Shown here: positions 8,531-17,245 of the stretch, one piece after another | How the letters are laid out: every line of letters begins with the position of its first letter | Position numbering within the stretch: the stretch's first letter is position 1 | Assembly (NCBI GenBank): GCA_002364615.1 | Contig: DEYP01000028.1 | Span: 249,645 to 313,644, forward strand | DNA from: Arsukibacterium sp. UBA3155 | GTDB taxonomy: Bacteria; Pseudomonadota; Gammaproteobacteria; Enterobacterales; Alteromonadaceae | Direction: 5' to 3' | Length of the DNA: 64,000 nt | The notes under the pieces: model-generated | Seen by the model: only the letters and a program-made list of their open reading frames with translations | Databases searched by the model: none | What the model was told of the DNA's origin: nothing | Translations under genes and position numbers: made by a program

Positions 8531-10372
8531 ATGGAGCAAAGTCCTCAGTCGCAGTTAAAACTCCTGATCATTAAAGGTAAAGAGCAAGGGTATCTTACTT
8601 TTGCCGAAGTTAACGATCACCTTCCACAAGACATTATCGACTCTGATCAGATCGAAGATATTATTCGAATGATCAATGATATGGGTATTCAGGTGTTTGA
8701 AAACGCGCCTGATGCCGATGATTTGATAATGGCTGATGCCTCAACAGATGAAGACGCCGCAGAAGAAGCCGCTCAGGCTTTAGTCAGTGTCGATAAAGAA
8801 CTGGGCCGTACTACCGATCCGGTGCGGATGTACATGCGGGAAATGGGTACCGTTGAGCTTTTAACCCGTGAAGGCGAAATTGACATCGCCAAGCGGATTG
8901 AAGACGGCATTAATCAGGTGCAAACCTCGGTTGCTGAGTACCCGGAAGCCATTACTTACCTGTTGGAGCAATGGGATAAGTTTGAAGCGGAAGAAATTCG
9001 TTTAAGCGATATTGTCTCAGCCTTTATTGACCCGAACGAAATTGATGAAGCGCCGGTTATTGCCAGCCACATCGGTTCAGACGTGCCGGAAGATAAACAA
9101 GACGATGACAACGACGATGACAGCGACGATGACAGCGACGATGATTCTGAAGCCGACACCGGTCCGGATCCTGAAGAAGCACGGATAAAATTCGGCGAAT
9201 TACGCGCTCAGTATGACGTTACCCGTAATTCTATCGAAAAAAATGGCCGCGAACACGCGACCACCAAAACAGAAATTGAAAAGCTCAGCGAAGTATTCCG
9301 CTGCTTCCGTTTAGTGCCCAAACAGTTCGATCGCCTGGTTAAAAACATGCGCGAAATGATGGACCGGGTACGGATCCAGGAACGGTTGTTAATGAAGCAT
9401 TGCGTTGAATACGCCAAAATGCCGAAGAAAACTTTCGTAAAAGCGTTCACCGGCCATGAAACCTCAACCGCCTGGATTGATGCTGAAATTAAAGCGGGCA
9501 AAGGCTATTCAGTGCGTCTGCAGGAAATGCAGGAAGACTTAGTACGCAGCGTTGAAAAGCTGAAAAAAGTTGAAGAAGAAACCGGTTTAAGTATCTTTAA
9601 AATTAAAGACATTAACCGCCGCATGTCGATAGGTGAAGCGAAAGCCCGCCGCGCCAAGAAAGAAATGGTCGAGGCCAACTTGCGTCTGGTTATCTCTATC
9701 GCGAAAAAGTACACCAACCGTGGTTTGCAATTCCTGGATTTAATTCAGGAAGGTAATATCGGTCTGATGAAAGCGGTCGATAAGTTTGAATACCGTCGTG
9801 GTTATAAGTTTTCAACTTACGCCACCTGGTGGATCCGTCAGGCCATTACCCGTTCAATCGCCGACCAGGCGCGCACCATCCGTATTCCGGTGCATATGAT
9901 TGAAACCATCAACAAGCTGAACCGTATTTCACGGCAGATGTTGCAGGAAATGGGTCGCGAACCGACACCAGAAGAATTGTCTGAACGGATGCAAATGCCA
10001 GAAGACAAAATTCGTAAGGTGTTAAAAATCGCCAAAGAGCCTATTTCAATGGAAACGCCAATTGGTGATGATGAAGACTCGCACTTAGGCGACTTTATTG
10101 AAGATGCCGGCGGTGAGTCACCGCTCGATTCTGCCACCATGGAAAGCCTGAAAAACGCTACCAATGAAGTGTTAGCCGGTTTAACCGCCCGCGAAGCTAA
10201 AGTACTGCGGATGCGTTTCGGTATCGATATGAACACCGATCACACCCTGGAAGAAGTAGGTAAACAATTTGACGTAACCCGCGAGCGGATCCGCCAAATT
10301 GAAGCCAAGGCACTGCGTAAACTGCGCCACCCTTCGCGCTCTGAAGTATTAAAAAGCTTCTTAGACGAATAA
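8531..10372 (+). CDS. rpoD: RNA polymerase sigma-70 factor RpoD
   Basis: Primary sigma factor, 613 residues, the same length as E. coli RpoD. Region 1.1 is at the N-terminus; region 1.2 contains [11 protein letters not shown] (about 95-105); a long non-conserved region follows. Region 2 has [14 protein letters not shown] and the -10 recognition helix [12 protein letters not shown]; region 4 has the helix-turn-helix [20 protein letters not shown] at the end. Residues about 180-212 are a strongly acidic Asp/Ser repeat ([12 protein letters not shown]) encoded by near-perfect 12-base units. It is the last gene of its operon and ends before a strong terminator. Confidence 0.98.
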   Translation: MEQSPQSQLKLLIIKGKEQGYLTFAEVNDHLPQDIIDSDQIEDIIRMINDMGIQVFENAPDADDLIMADASTDEDAAEEAAQALVSVDKELGRTTDPVRMYMREMGTVELLTREGEIDIAKRIEDGINQVQTSVAEYPEAITYLLEQWDKFEAEEIRLSDIVSAFIDPNEIDEAPVIASHIGSDVPEDKQDDDNDDDSDDDSDDDSEADTGPDPEEARIKFGELRAQYDVTRNSIEKNGREHATTKTEIEKLSEVFRCFRLVPKQFDRLVKNMREMMDRVRIQERLLMKHCVEYAKMPKKTFVKAFTGHETSTAWIDAEIKAGKGYSVRLQEMQEDLVRSVEKLKKVEEETGLSIFKIKDINRRMSIGEAKARRAKKEMVEANLRLVISIAKKYTNRGLQFLDLIQEGNIGLMKAVDKFEYRRGYKFSTYATWWIRQAITRSIADQARTIRIPVHMIETINKLNRISRQMLQEMGREPTPEELSERMQMPEDKIRKVLKIAKEPISMETPIGDDEDSHLGDFIEDAGGESPLDSATMESLKNATNEVLAGLTAREAKVLRMRFGIDMNTDHTLEEVGKQFDVTRERIRQIEAKALRKLRHPSRSEVLKSFLDE

Positions 10373-10400
10373 ACGAACGCGGTAGCAACACCATCCCATA

Positions 10401-10428
10401 AAGGCGCCAGACGGCGCCTTTATTATTT
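10401..10428 (+). terminator. Rho-independent terminator of the rpsU-dnaG-rpoD operon
   Basis: AAGGCGCC (10401-10408), loop AGAC, GGCGCCTT (10413-10420) make a perfect 8-base-pair stem followed by TATTATTT. It lies 29 bases after the rpoD stop. Confidence 0.9.
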
Positions 10429-10486
10429 AATAACAGCATAAAGCCTAAAAAAGCAGCAATTAACCATACTTAGCCTAATAAGCCGG

Positions 10487-10515
10487 ATGACAAAGCACGT
10501 AAAAGTTTTTATACT
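10487..10515 (+). promoter_or_regulatory. Promoter of tRNA-Ile(CAT)
   Basis: ATGACA (10487-10492), exactly 17 bases, then TATACT (10510-10515). The -10 box lies 34 bases before the mature tRNA 5' end. This gives the tRNA its own promoter downstream of the rpoD terminator. Confidence 0.65.
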
Positions 10516-10548
10516 GCACGCCGCTTTAACGCGAAAGAAGTTTAACGT

Positions 10549-10625
10549 GGCCCCATAGCTCAGTTGGTTAGAGCGCTCGACTCATAATCGATCGGTCGCT
10601 GGTTCGAGTCCAGCTGGGGCCACCA
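10549..10625 (+). tRNA. ileX: tRNA-Ile2 with CAT anticodon (lysidine-modified type)
   Basis: A 77-base cloverleaf with encoded CCA: acceptor stem GGCCCCA/TGGGGCC, D-arm GCTC/GAGC, anticodon loop CTCATAA, T-arm GCTGG-TTCGAGT-CCAGC. The anticodon CAT could mean Met or Ile. The acceptor GGCCCC and the T-arm match E. coli ileX rather than elongator tRNA-Met, and ileX also lies next to rpoD in E. coli, so I call it tRNA-Ile2. In that tRNA C34 is converted to lysidine by TilS so that it reads AUA codons. Confidence 0.9.
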
Positions 10626-10723
10626 TTTCAATCTTCGCTTTCATGTTCCCCACAGCGGACTATTCCCTCTTGCAGCTTAAGCTACTGCGCGTTCAACTCA
10701 CACAAAGCAATGCTTTGTTACAA

Positions 10724-10757
10724 CGCTCGTTTCACCCTGCTGGGGCCGCCATTTCAA
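10724..10757 (+). pseudogene. Decayed duplicate of the tRNA-Ile 3' end
   Basis: GCTGGGGCCGCCATTTCAA at 10739-10757 matches 18 of 19 bases at the 3' end of the tRNA and its flank (10613-10631), 126 bases downstream. The preceding 15 bases (CGCTCGTTTCACCCT) also resemble the T-arm but are degraded, and no anticodon arm remains. It may be the remnant of a second tRNA copy or of a tRNA-targeting integration. A perfect 8-base inverted repeat (10702-10709 and 10711-10718) lies just before it. Confidence 0.55.
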
Positions 10758-10822
10758 ACTACGCCTTTCTGTCAACTCTTTGTACACTATACCTTTTGCA
10801 GCTTTTCACCAACGATACTCAT

Positions 10823-12187
10823 TTATTCAATAGGGAAATCGAGCTTATGCCAGGCTTTCATACCCCCTATTAAATTGCTGACATCTTTAAAGCCTGCTCT
10901 TAATAGAATACTCACCCCTACTCCGGCACGATGTCCCACGCCACAGGTGACGACTACAGGCCGCGTTTTATCTAAGGGTAGCTCATTGAGTTTATCGGCC
11001 AGATAGCCAACATAGCAATGAACCGCGCCGGGGATATGGCCACTGTCAAATTCGTCAATCTCGCGCACATCCAGTACTTGCGGTTTATTGCCTGCATGGT
11101 GCAGCGCCGCTGGCGTTATAGTCCCGCTGTGCTCAGTTTCCTGTGCGCCATCCCGCCAGCTTTCAAAACCACCTGCCAGGGCACCTTTTACATTATCCAG
11201 GCCAATATTACTTAAATGACGCACGGCAGTGTCCACATCGTCGTTGCGGTCGGTTACCAGACAAATTGCATTGTCGGCATCACCAACCCAACCACCAAAT
11301 ACTGGCAGGCCACCGAGCCAGATACTGAAACTGTCAGGAATATGACCACCGGCAAAAGCTTCCGGCAGGCGGGTATCGTAAATCAGGGCGTTTTGGGTCG
11401 TTTTATCGAAGTCAGCTGTCGATAATAAGCCGACATCACCATCTCGCAAGGCCGGGGGTAAGCCTCCTGCTAAATTAACCTTCTCCAAGTGTCGGAAATA
11501 AGGTGGCCTTGGCAGGCGTTCGCCGCCTTTTTTGCTCGCAAACTCCTGCCGCGACAGGGTAAACACATCGTTATAGGTTTTTTCATCACCAAGCGTTGAC
11601 CAGCTTCGCTGTGCCATGCCACTGCCGCAAACCGAGCCCGGGCCATGGGCCGGCAGCACCAGAGCGGTATCGCCAAGACCGGCCAGTTTATTATGTACAG
11701 CATCATAAATACGCCCGGCATTTTCAACGGCTTTATCGCTATCTGGTAAGTCAGATCGACCGGTGTCACCGAAAAATAAGGTATCGCCGGTGAATATTGC
11801 CCACGCGCGGTCGGCATCATCATCTTTGTATACCGCATAACACATACTTTCCGGTGTATGACCGGGTGTGTGAAATGCGCGAATTAATAACTTGCCTATG
11901 TAAAAGGTGTCGCCGTCTTCAAGCCGGATATCGCCATGGCCAAAAGTTTTATGGTTGCCGTTAACAATGCTGGCGCCAGTGCGCTTGGCCAACCAGGCTG
12001 CGCCCATTACAAAATCTTCGTGGCGGTGGGTTTCGACAATATGGGTGATCCGGGTCTCCATCTGGCGGGCTGCATCAAGGTATTTTTGCACATGTCTGCT
12101 CGGGTCGACTAACATTGCCTGCTCACCGTCGGCCAGCAGCCAGGCATAATGCGCAATACCGGGGGTTTCTATTCGACGAAGTTCCAT
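10823..12187 (-). CDS. Persulfide dioxygenase-like metallo-beta-lactamase fold protein with two rhodanese domains
   Basis: A 454-residue fusion. Residues 1-240 are a metallo-beta-lactamase fold: THRHEDF at 53-59, HTPGH at 106-110 and FTGDTLFFGDTGRSD from 132. H54, H110 and D135 fit the mononuclear-iron site of ETHE1 persulfide dioxygenases, which turn glutathione persulfide into sulfite. The sixth position of the usual HxHxDH motif is Phe, tolerated in a one-metal enzyme. The first rhodanese domain lacks the active Cys (LVTDRND); the second has it (VTCGVGHR, C415). Architecture resembles CstB-type proteins of sulfide detoxification. A strong AAAGGAGG precedes the ATG. Confidence 0.85.
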   Translation of the reverse strand: MELRRIETPGIAHYAWLLADGEQAMLVDPSRHVQKYLDAARQMETRITHIVETHRHEDFVMGAAWLAKRTGASIVNGNHKTFGHGDIRLEDGDTFYIGKLLIRAFHTPGHTPESMCYAVYKDDDADRAWAIFTGDTLFFGDTGRSDLPDSDKAVENAGRIYDAVHNKLAGLGDTALVLPAHGPGSVCGSGMAQRSWSTLGDEKTYNDVFTLSRQEFASKKGGERLPRPPYFRHLEKVNLAGGLPPALRDGDVGLLSTADFDKTTQNALIYDTRLPEAFAGGHIPDSFSIWLGGLPVFGGWVGDADNAICLVTDRNDDVDTAVRHLSNIGLDNVKGALAGGFESWRDGAQETEHSGTITPAALHHAGNKPQVLDVREIDEFDSGHIPGAVHCYVGYLADKLNELPLDKTRPVVVTCGVGHRAGVGVSILLRAGFKDVSNLIGGMKAWHKLDFPIE

Positions 12188-12544
12188 TGTAGCGGCCTCC
12201 TTTTAAATCACTCAAAACTTTTAATATCAATAAAAACTAAAATCTCCTTATCTTGAATATGCAAAATTAATACCCTGAAAGTTCTCTGTTAAAAAAACAC
12301 ATTCAATTTGAATCAAAAACCATTAAGCATCTGAATAATATGGTCAATTTAGAGATTTTTTTGCTAGTGACGGACACCTGACAATGGCGATGTACAGGTT
12401 TGCTATTCGCATTTCAAAATACGATGGTAATATTTACAACCTCAATAACAATGCTACGCTCTTGCTAAAGCATCATTTAGAACACGTTGTCTTTACCGCT
12501 TTTGCAAGGAATGGTCGAACGTGCATTGTTTAAAAGGAATACCC
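12188..12544. other. AT-rich intergenic region between the divergent persulfide dioxygenase and amidase genes
   Basis: About 357 bases with no credible gene. It must hold both divergent promoters. The only distinct element is the palindrome ATTCAA-T-TTGAAT at 12301-12313, about 114 bases upstream of the dioxygenase start, which could be an operator for a sulfur-responsive regulator; that is a guess from shape alone. Confidence 0.5.
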
Positions 12545-13210
12545 ATGGAAAAACTTATCCTTTGTTTGCTGGTTGTAATTTCGCCTTTATATGCCGGAGG
12601 CAGCATGCCTGACGATTTAGTCATTATCCAAAAACCAATTACGTTCGATGACACGCGCAAAGCACTGACCCTGCAGTATATGCAGCAACGTTACGGTATG
12701 GTGCAGGATGAGCCAACTATTAAGCCTAAGATGGTGGTGGTGCACTGGACAGTGATCCCGACTTTTGAGCAAACCTTTAATGCGTTTAACCCGCCACAGC
12801 TGCCGGCTGCGCGCGACGGCATAAGGGCGGGAGGCAATTTAAATGTCTCCAGCCAATTTGTGATTGACCGCGATGGTACTATTTATCAGCTAATGCCAGA
12901 AACGACTATGGCGCGCCATACTATTGGCCTGAATTACACCGCTATTGGCATTGAAAATATTGCTGACGGTGACAGCCTGCCAATGACGGAGGCACAATTA
13001 GATGCCAATAGCCGGCTGATACGTTATTTAGCGGGAAAATACCCGATAGAGTATGTGCTGGGCCACAGCGAATACCACCGGTTTCGGGATACTGACTGGT
13101 GGAAAGAGACCGACAGCAGCTACTTTACCGAAAAAAACGACCCTGATCTTGCCTTTATGAACCGTTTGCGCAGCAAGTTAAGCGATTTATCACTAACACC
13201 ACTGCCTTGA
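12545..13210 (+). CDS. Exported N-acetylmuramoyl-L-alanine amidase (Amidase_2 family)
   Basis: Predicted to cleave the lactyl-amide bond between N-acetylmuramic acid and L-alanine in peptidoglycan. A frame opens at 12521, but ATG at 12545 has AAAGGAA upstream and begins a signal peptide (MEKLILCLLVVISPLYAGGS). The mature protein shows an amidase_2 core: MVVVHWT with a zinc His, SSQFVIDRDGTIYQLMP, TIGLNYTAIGIENI, and GHSEYHRFRDTD with the second zinc His. The final part, TEKNDPD, is where the last ligand is expected. About 221 residues. It is convergent with the diguanylate cyclase gene, 13 bases apart. Confidence 0.85.
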   Translation: MEKLILCLLVVISPLYAGGSMPDDLVIIQKPITFDDTRKALTLQYMQQRYGMVQDEPTIKPKMVVVHWTVIPTFEQTFNAFNPPQLPAARDGIRAGGNLNVSSQFVIDRDGTIYQLMPETTMARHTIGLNYTAIGIENIADGDSLPMTEAQLDANSRLIRYLAGKYPIEYVLGHSEYHRFRDTDWWKETDSSYFTEKNDPDLAFMNRLRSKLSDLSLTPLP

Positions 13211-13223
13211 ATTATTGCAAGTA

Positions 13224-14744
13224 TTAAGGTTGAGCGCCTTTACGCCGTTGCTGTTTATCTTGATACATTGCGGCGTCGGCCTGGCTTAACAGTTTATCGC
13301 CATCTGTAATATCCCCTGGCTGCCATTGCACCAGCCCCAAGCTGGGACCGTTGTAATTCAGACTAAGGTTGCTTAGCGCGAAGCGGCCACTGGTGGCAGC
13401 GCGGATCCGCTGTACTAAATGCTCAGCCTGCTGCTCTGCGGAGCTACCTGCTGAAAACTGACATAACATCACAAATTCGTCGCCGCCGTGGCGGGCAGCA
13501 AAATCCCCGGTGCGCATCGCATTGCGGATCCGGTTTGCAAACTCCCGCAAAAACTCATCGCCGGTTTCATGGCCGTGGTTATCGTTTATGGCCTTAAACC
13601 CGTCTAAGTCGATAAACAGAATAAAAAAGCTGATTTGCTGACGTGCTGAGCGCGCCAACTGGCGGGCCAGTTCGTTAAATAAATAACGGCGGTTGGGCAG
13701 TGCCGTCAGGGCGTCGTGCTGTGCCTGATACTCCAGCTGCTGATTTACCCGGGTAAGCGCCTGATGGTCGGCCAGCCTGCTGGCCATAAGTGATAACGAA
13801 TTACTGATTGCCGACAGCAATACCTTATTTTCAGACTCTGTTGCTGCAGAGGGGCTGAGCAGAGCAAAAATAGCTGCTGTCGGGGTGTATTCAGCAAATA
13901 TCTTAAGCAAGATGGCATTTTGCCCAGGCACAAGTAAGGTATCAAATTGTTGCTGTACATCGTCTGATATGGTTATAGGGATGAGACTGCGCCGCCGGGT
14001 TTCGACGCTCAGTTCAGCGCGCAGCGTCGAGACCACCCGCTGCCAGGCTTGCTGATCAGGGGCAATGGCAACATAGTCATCGTTAACCAACTCAAAGGCG
14101 ATTGCCTGACTACAAAAACCGCTTTCCATCATGTAACCCGCGGTCTGGTTCACCGTTAAACTCAGTGACTGCCCGCCGACGCAAAGCTCACTTATTCTGG
14201 CAAATAAGGTTACCCGGTTAAGCTCTGACTCGGCCTGCTCTGCTCTTTTCGCGACTAAGTTTGCCTGATCTTCGCGGATAAGCTGATGCGAGATAAGGTC
14301 GGCACACAGTTGCAGCAGTTCAGACAAATTCGACATGCCGGTCAGGGCAACATGATGCGAGCTGGCGCCACACAGGGTACCAAAAATACTGCCATCCTGA
14401 TTTTTTACCGGCACACTAATATAGCTTTTTAACCCCAGTTCGCGGGCTGCGTCAGAATCGCCCCAGCAGCCTGCGACATCTTCGGTAACAAATTGCTGGC
14501 TTTCCAGTGCTCTTTTACACAGCGTATCCTGCCAGGGTACTGTAAGCTCTTCCGGCAGTGTTAACGCGCCGGCATTGTGGGCAATAAGGATATGCTGCAC
14601 GCCGGCAGTTTCGTCAATGGCGGTAAGGTAGGTCGATTCCAGGCCGGTTATCCGCTGTAGCAGCGCTAGCAATGGCCGGGTTAACCCTTCAACGGTATTA
14701 GCAGTCGCCACAAACTGGGCCAGTTGTTCAAGCTGTTTGTCCAT
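13224..14744 (-). CDS. GAF-domain diguanylate cyclase
   Basis: A 506-residue cytoplasmic protein. The first 160 residues are a GAF-like sensor (CWGDSDAARELGLKSYISVPV ... FGTLCGAS is the characteristic run, residues about 93-127), followed by a second less clear regulatory stretch and a C-terminal GGDEF domain (LTALPNRRYLF at about 346; GGDEF at 420-424). RTGD at 411-414 lies exactly five residues before GGDEF and is the product-inhibition I-site. An active, feedback-controlled c-di-GMP synthase is the likely role. No transmembrane segment is visible. The GAF ligand cannot be read from sequence. Confidence 0.9.
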   Translation of the reverse strand: MDKQLEQLAQFVATANTVEGLTRPLLALLQRITGLESTYLTAIDETAGVQHILIAHNAGALTLPEELTVPWQDTLCKRALESQQFVTEDVAGCWGDSDAARELGLKSYISVPVKNQDGSIFGTLCGASSHHVALTGMSNLSELLQLCADLISHQLIREDQANLVAKRAEQAESELNRVTLFARISELCVGGQSLSLTVNQTAGYMMESGFCSQAIAFELVNDDYVAIAPDQQAWQRVVSTLRAELSVETRRRSLIPITISDDVQQQFDTLLVPGQNAILLKIFAEYTPTAAIFALLSPSAATESENKVLLSAISNSLSLMASRLADHQALTRVNQQLEYQAQHDALTALPNRRYLFNELARQLARSARQQISFFILFIDLDGFKAINDNHGHETGDEFLREFANRIRNAMRTGDFAARHGGDEFVMLCQFSAGSSAEQQAEHLVQRIRAATSGRFALSNLSLNYNGPSLGLVQWQPGDITDGDKLLSQADAAMYQDKQQRRKGAQP

Positions 14745-14850
14745 TGAAAATTCACTATATTAGGAAATTACATCTAACTAACAAGGCTTTAGTTAAGGTT
14801 AGTTGCTAACCGATAGTCTGACAATGTACCTTGCAGGTAATCTGAGGATA

Positions 14851-15504
14851 TTATTCGGCGGCTAACTGATTAGCAAAATCGTGGTTTACATCGCGATGGC
14901 CGGCTTCATCGGCACGCACAGCAATAATCACCTCACGCAGGCGGGCATCAGCGGCTAAATTCCAGTAGTCAATGGCAACCTGAGGCGCCGGAACATTTTC
15001 AATGACCTGATTATCCACTTCCTGCAAGTAACAACTGTAACTGTATACCGCTTCCTCCTCAAAATACCCCACCAGCCGATGAGCAGTTTTTGCCGAAATA
15101 ATATACAACAGTAAAAAACCACTAAAAAATATGCCCTGGGCCATCAGGATTAGGAACCGCTCAAACCAATTCGGTTTAGCAATCTGGATAAACGTCATCA
15201 GGTGCATTCGCTCGTTTTCGGCTTCGTCCAGTAGGGTGCGGATCCAGCCATGATCGTCCTCCATCCGACGTAAACTACGCATATGCCGCAGCATACCGGC
15301 CACCATACCCGGCACACCGGCTACCGTTTCCAGAATAACCGCCCGATGGCCATAGCGTTTGGCGAAAAACGTATCGGCGCAAAAACGCAGCATTTTGGTC
15401 AGCCGAAAGGCGATGCGGTCGGAGAAATTGGCAGGCGCGTGGTGTGAGGCTAAAGGATCGTCGCTGGCGTTATCATTTTTTGTTGTATCGTCAGGTGCGG
15501 ACAT
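14851..15504 (-). CDS. aox: Alternative oxidase (cyanide-insensitive ubiquinol oxidase)
   Basis: A 217-residue bacterial alternative oxidase, which oxidises ubiquinol and reduces oxygen to water without pumping protons. All di-iron motifs are present: [11 protein letters not shown] (E59), NERMH (E98, H101), EEEAV (around E150) and [12 protein letters not shown] (E200, H203). Two hydrophobic helices (about 57-75 and 118-137) fit the monotopic membrane-bound fold. In Vibrio fischeri the homologue responds to nitric oxide through NsrR; no NsrR site was recognised here. It stands alone, with GGAG before the ATG. Confidence 0.95.
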   Translation of the reverse strand: MSAPDDTTKNDNASDDPLASHHAPANFSDRIAFRLTKMLRFCADTFFAKRYGHRAVILETVAGVPGMVAGMLRHMRSLRRMEDDHGWIRTLLDEAENERMHLMTFIQIAKPNWFERFLILMAQGIFFSGFLLLYIISAKTAHRLVGYFEEEAVYSYSCYLQEVDNQVIENVPAPQVAIDYWNLAADARLREVIIAVRADEAGHRDVNHDFANQLAAE

Positions 15505-15569
15505 CGGAAGCTCCCCTGCTGTGCATAATGAATAAACTGAAATGTTATTAAGGTGGCAGCATAACGCTT

Positions 15570-15602
15570 AACCCCGACTTAACTTCTTTATAAGCCGGGG
15601 TT
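15570..15602 (-). terminator. Long hairpin downstream of pepD, terminator-like without a T-run
   Basis: AACCCCGACTTA (15570-15581) pairs with TAAGCCGGGGTT (15591-15602) with one mismatch around a 9-base loop. It lies 22 bases after the pepD stop and about 65 bases before aox. The lack of a T-tract on either strand leaves open that it is an operator or RNA-processing site rather than a terminator. Confidence 0.45.
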
Positions 15603-15624
15603 GTTGCACCATCGCCTGGTATAT

Positions 15625-17085
15625 TCAGGATTTTGGTGGAATACGCTCAAGTACCGCCAGCAGCAACTGCCAGTACTGGCCGACGGTTTCAATATTCACC
15701 ATTTCATCCGGCCCATGCGGATAACGGATAGTCGGGCCAATCGACACCATATCCATATCAGGGTAGGGCTTTTTAAACAGACCACATTCTAAACCCGCGT
15801 GAATAACCATAATAACCGGCTGTTTCTGATAAATATCCTGATAAGTATCGTTAACGATTTTCATCACGGCCGAGTCCGGATCTGGCTTCCAACCCGGATA
15901 AGCCCCACTGAATGTGACTTCTGCCCCGGCCAGATCGGCCAGCGATGTTAACATGGTTTCGACATGCTCGCGGCCCGAGTCAATTAACGAGCGAATTAAG
16001 CACAGAACCTGCACCTGATTGCTACTGGTACTGATAACGCCCATATTCAGCGAGGTTTCGGTAACACCAGGTACATCGTCACTCATGCGCATTACCCCAT
16101 TCGGACAGGCATGCAGCAGGTTTAATACCGCTTGCTGGCTACTGACAGTCATGACCTGTTGCGGCACACTGGTTTCGGCCAGACTAAACTTAATGGCAGG
16201 CTCTACGGCTGCCAGTTCGGTTTGGACTAACTGTTCAAAAAAACGCATTTTTTGCTGCAGCAAGTCAACTTTATTGGCAGGCAGACACAACGTTACCGCT
16301 GCTTCGCGCGGAATGGCGTTGCGAAGCGAACCGCCGGTTAACTCAGATAGCTGCAACTGTAACTCACGCGCTTCAGCGACTAAAAACCGTGCCAAAAGCT
16401 TGTTGGCGTTGCCCCGGCCCAAATGAATATTCACGCCGGAATGGCCGCCTTTTAAGCCGCTCAGGCTAATTTTCACCGCCTGGCTATTTTCAGCAACACT
16501 CTGCCAGCTAACGGGCAGGTTAAACTGGGCATCTACCCCACCGGCGCAGCCCATGTATATTTCACCTTCCTGCTCTGAATCGGTGTTGATTAATATCTCC
16601 GCCTCCAGCATACCCGGTTCCAGGCCAAAAGCGCCGGTCATGCCGGCTTCTTCATCAATGGTTAGCAGCACTTCCAGTGGCCCGTGCTTAATCTCATTGC
16701 TGCCCAGGATTGCCAGCGCGGATGCCATACCAATACCATTGTCTGAACCCAGGGTAGTACCATTGGCAGTAACCCAGTCGCCATCAATGTAAGCGTCGAT
16801 AGGGTCTTTAGTGAAATCATGCGCTTTATCGGCATTTTTTTGCGGCACCATATCCAAATGGGCCTGAATAACCACAGGTTTACGGTTTTCCATGCCTGCG
16901 GTAGCCGGCTTTTTGATAATAAGGTTGCCAACCTTGTCTTCCACCACAACTAACCCAAGCTCGCGGGCCCAGGTTTGAATATGCTGGCTTAATGCCTGTT
17001 CGTGTTTTGATGGGTGAGGAATGGCACAAATTTGTTCAAACCATTGCCATAGTGGTTGTGGATATAAATCACGTAATGCAGCCAC
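15625..17085 (-). CDS. pepD: Aminoacyl-histidine dipeptidase (peptidase D)
   Basis: An M20-family cytosolic zinc dipeptidase of 486 residues that hydrolyses Xaa-His dipeptides such as carnosine, the same length as E. coli PepD. Metal-site motifs are visible: VIQAHLDMVPQ (about 72-82), GTTLGSDNGIG (about 109-119), TIDEEAGMTGAFGL (about 142-155) and a late IHAGLECGLF (about 434-443). The start is GTG (17083-17085) preceded by AGGAG. It appears to be monocistronic. The 160-base gap upstream holds a palindrome at 17163-17178. Confidence 0.95.
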   Translation of the reverse strand: MAALRDLYPQPLWQWFEQICAIPHPSKHEQALSQHIQTWARELGLVVVEDKVGNLIIKKPATAGMENRKPVVIQAHLDMVPQKNADKAHDFTKDPIDAYIDGDWVTANGTTLGSDNGIGMASALAILGSNEIKHGPLEVLLTIDEEAGMTGAFGLEPGMLEAEILINTDSEQEGEIYMGCAGGVDAQFNLPVSWQSVAENSQAVKISLSGLKGGHSGVNIHLGRGNANKLLARFLVAEARELQLQLSELTGGSLRNAIPREAAVTLCLPANKVDLLQQKMRFFEQLVQTELAAVEPAIKFSLAETSVPQQVMTVSSQQAVLNLLHACPNGVMRMSDDVPGVTETSLNMGVISTSSNQVQVLCLIRSLIDSGREHVETMLTSLADLAGAEVTFSGAYPGWKPDPDSAVMKIVNDTYQDIYQKQPVIMVIHAGLECGLFKKPYPDMDMVSIGPTIRYPHGPDEMVNIETVGQYWQLLLAVLERIPPKS

Positions 17086-17162
17086 GAAAAACTCCTGAAA
17101 AGGGTGAGCGATGCGAAAATTTTCGCCAGTTTAGCATAAGCAGCACTGCACGTTGAACCACA

Positions 17163-17178
17163 CCTGATGCACATCAGG
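17163..17178. promoter_or_regulatory. 16-base palindrome upstream of pepD
   Basis: CCTGATG-CA-CATCAGG is a perfect 7-base inverted repeat with a 2-base centre, about 78 bases before the pepD start and 68 bases beyond the sheath gene stop. Its symmetry suits a dimeric regulator; no family was recognised. Confidence 0.3.
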
Positions 17179-17245
17179 CACTACTGTAAAGCTGCGCTTC
17201 CACTAAAAAGGCTGCGCTGCCAGTGGTTCAGGCAGAGCGTCAGCA

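Noticed and set aside
8956-9159. Serine-rich minus-strand frame opposite rpoD
   Set aside because: It is the complement of the repetitive acidic tract in rpoD, with no ribosome binding site; composition explains the long frame.
10549-10625. Elongator tRNA-Met
   Set aside because: The CAT anticodon alone is ambiguous, but the acceptor and T-stems match tRNA-Ile2 and its place after rpoD is that of ileX.
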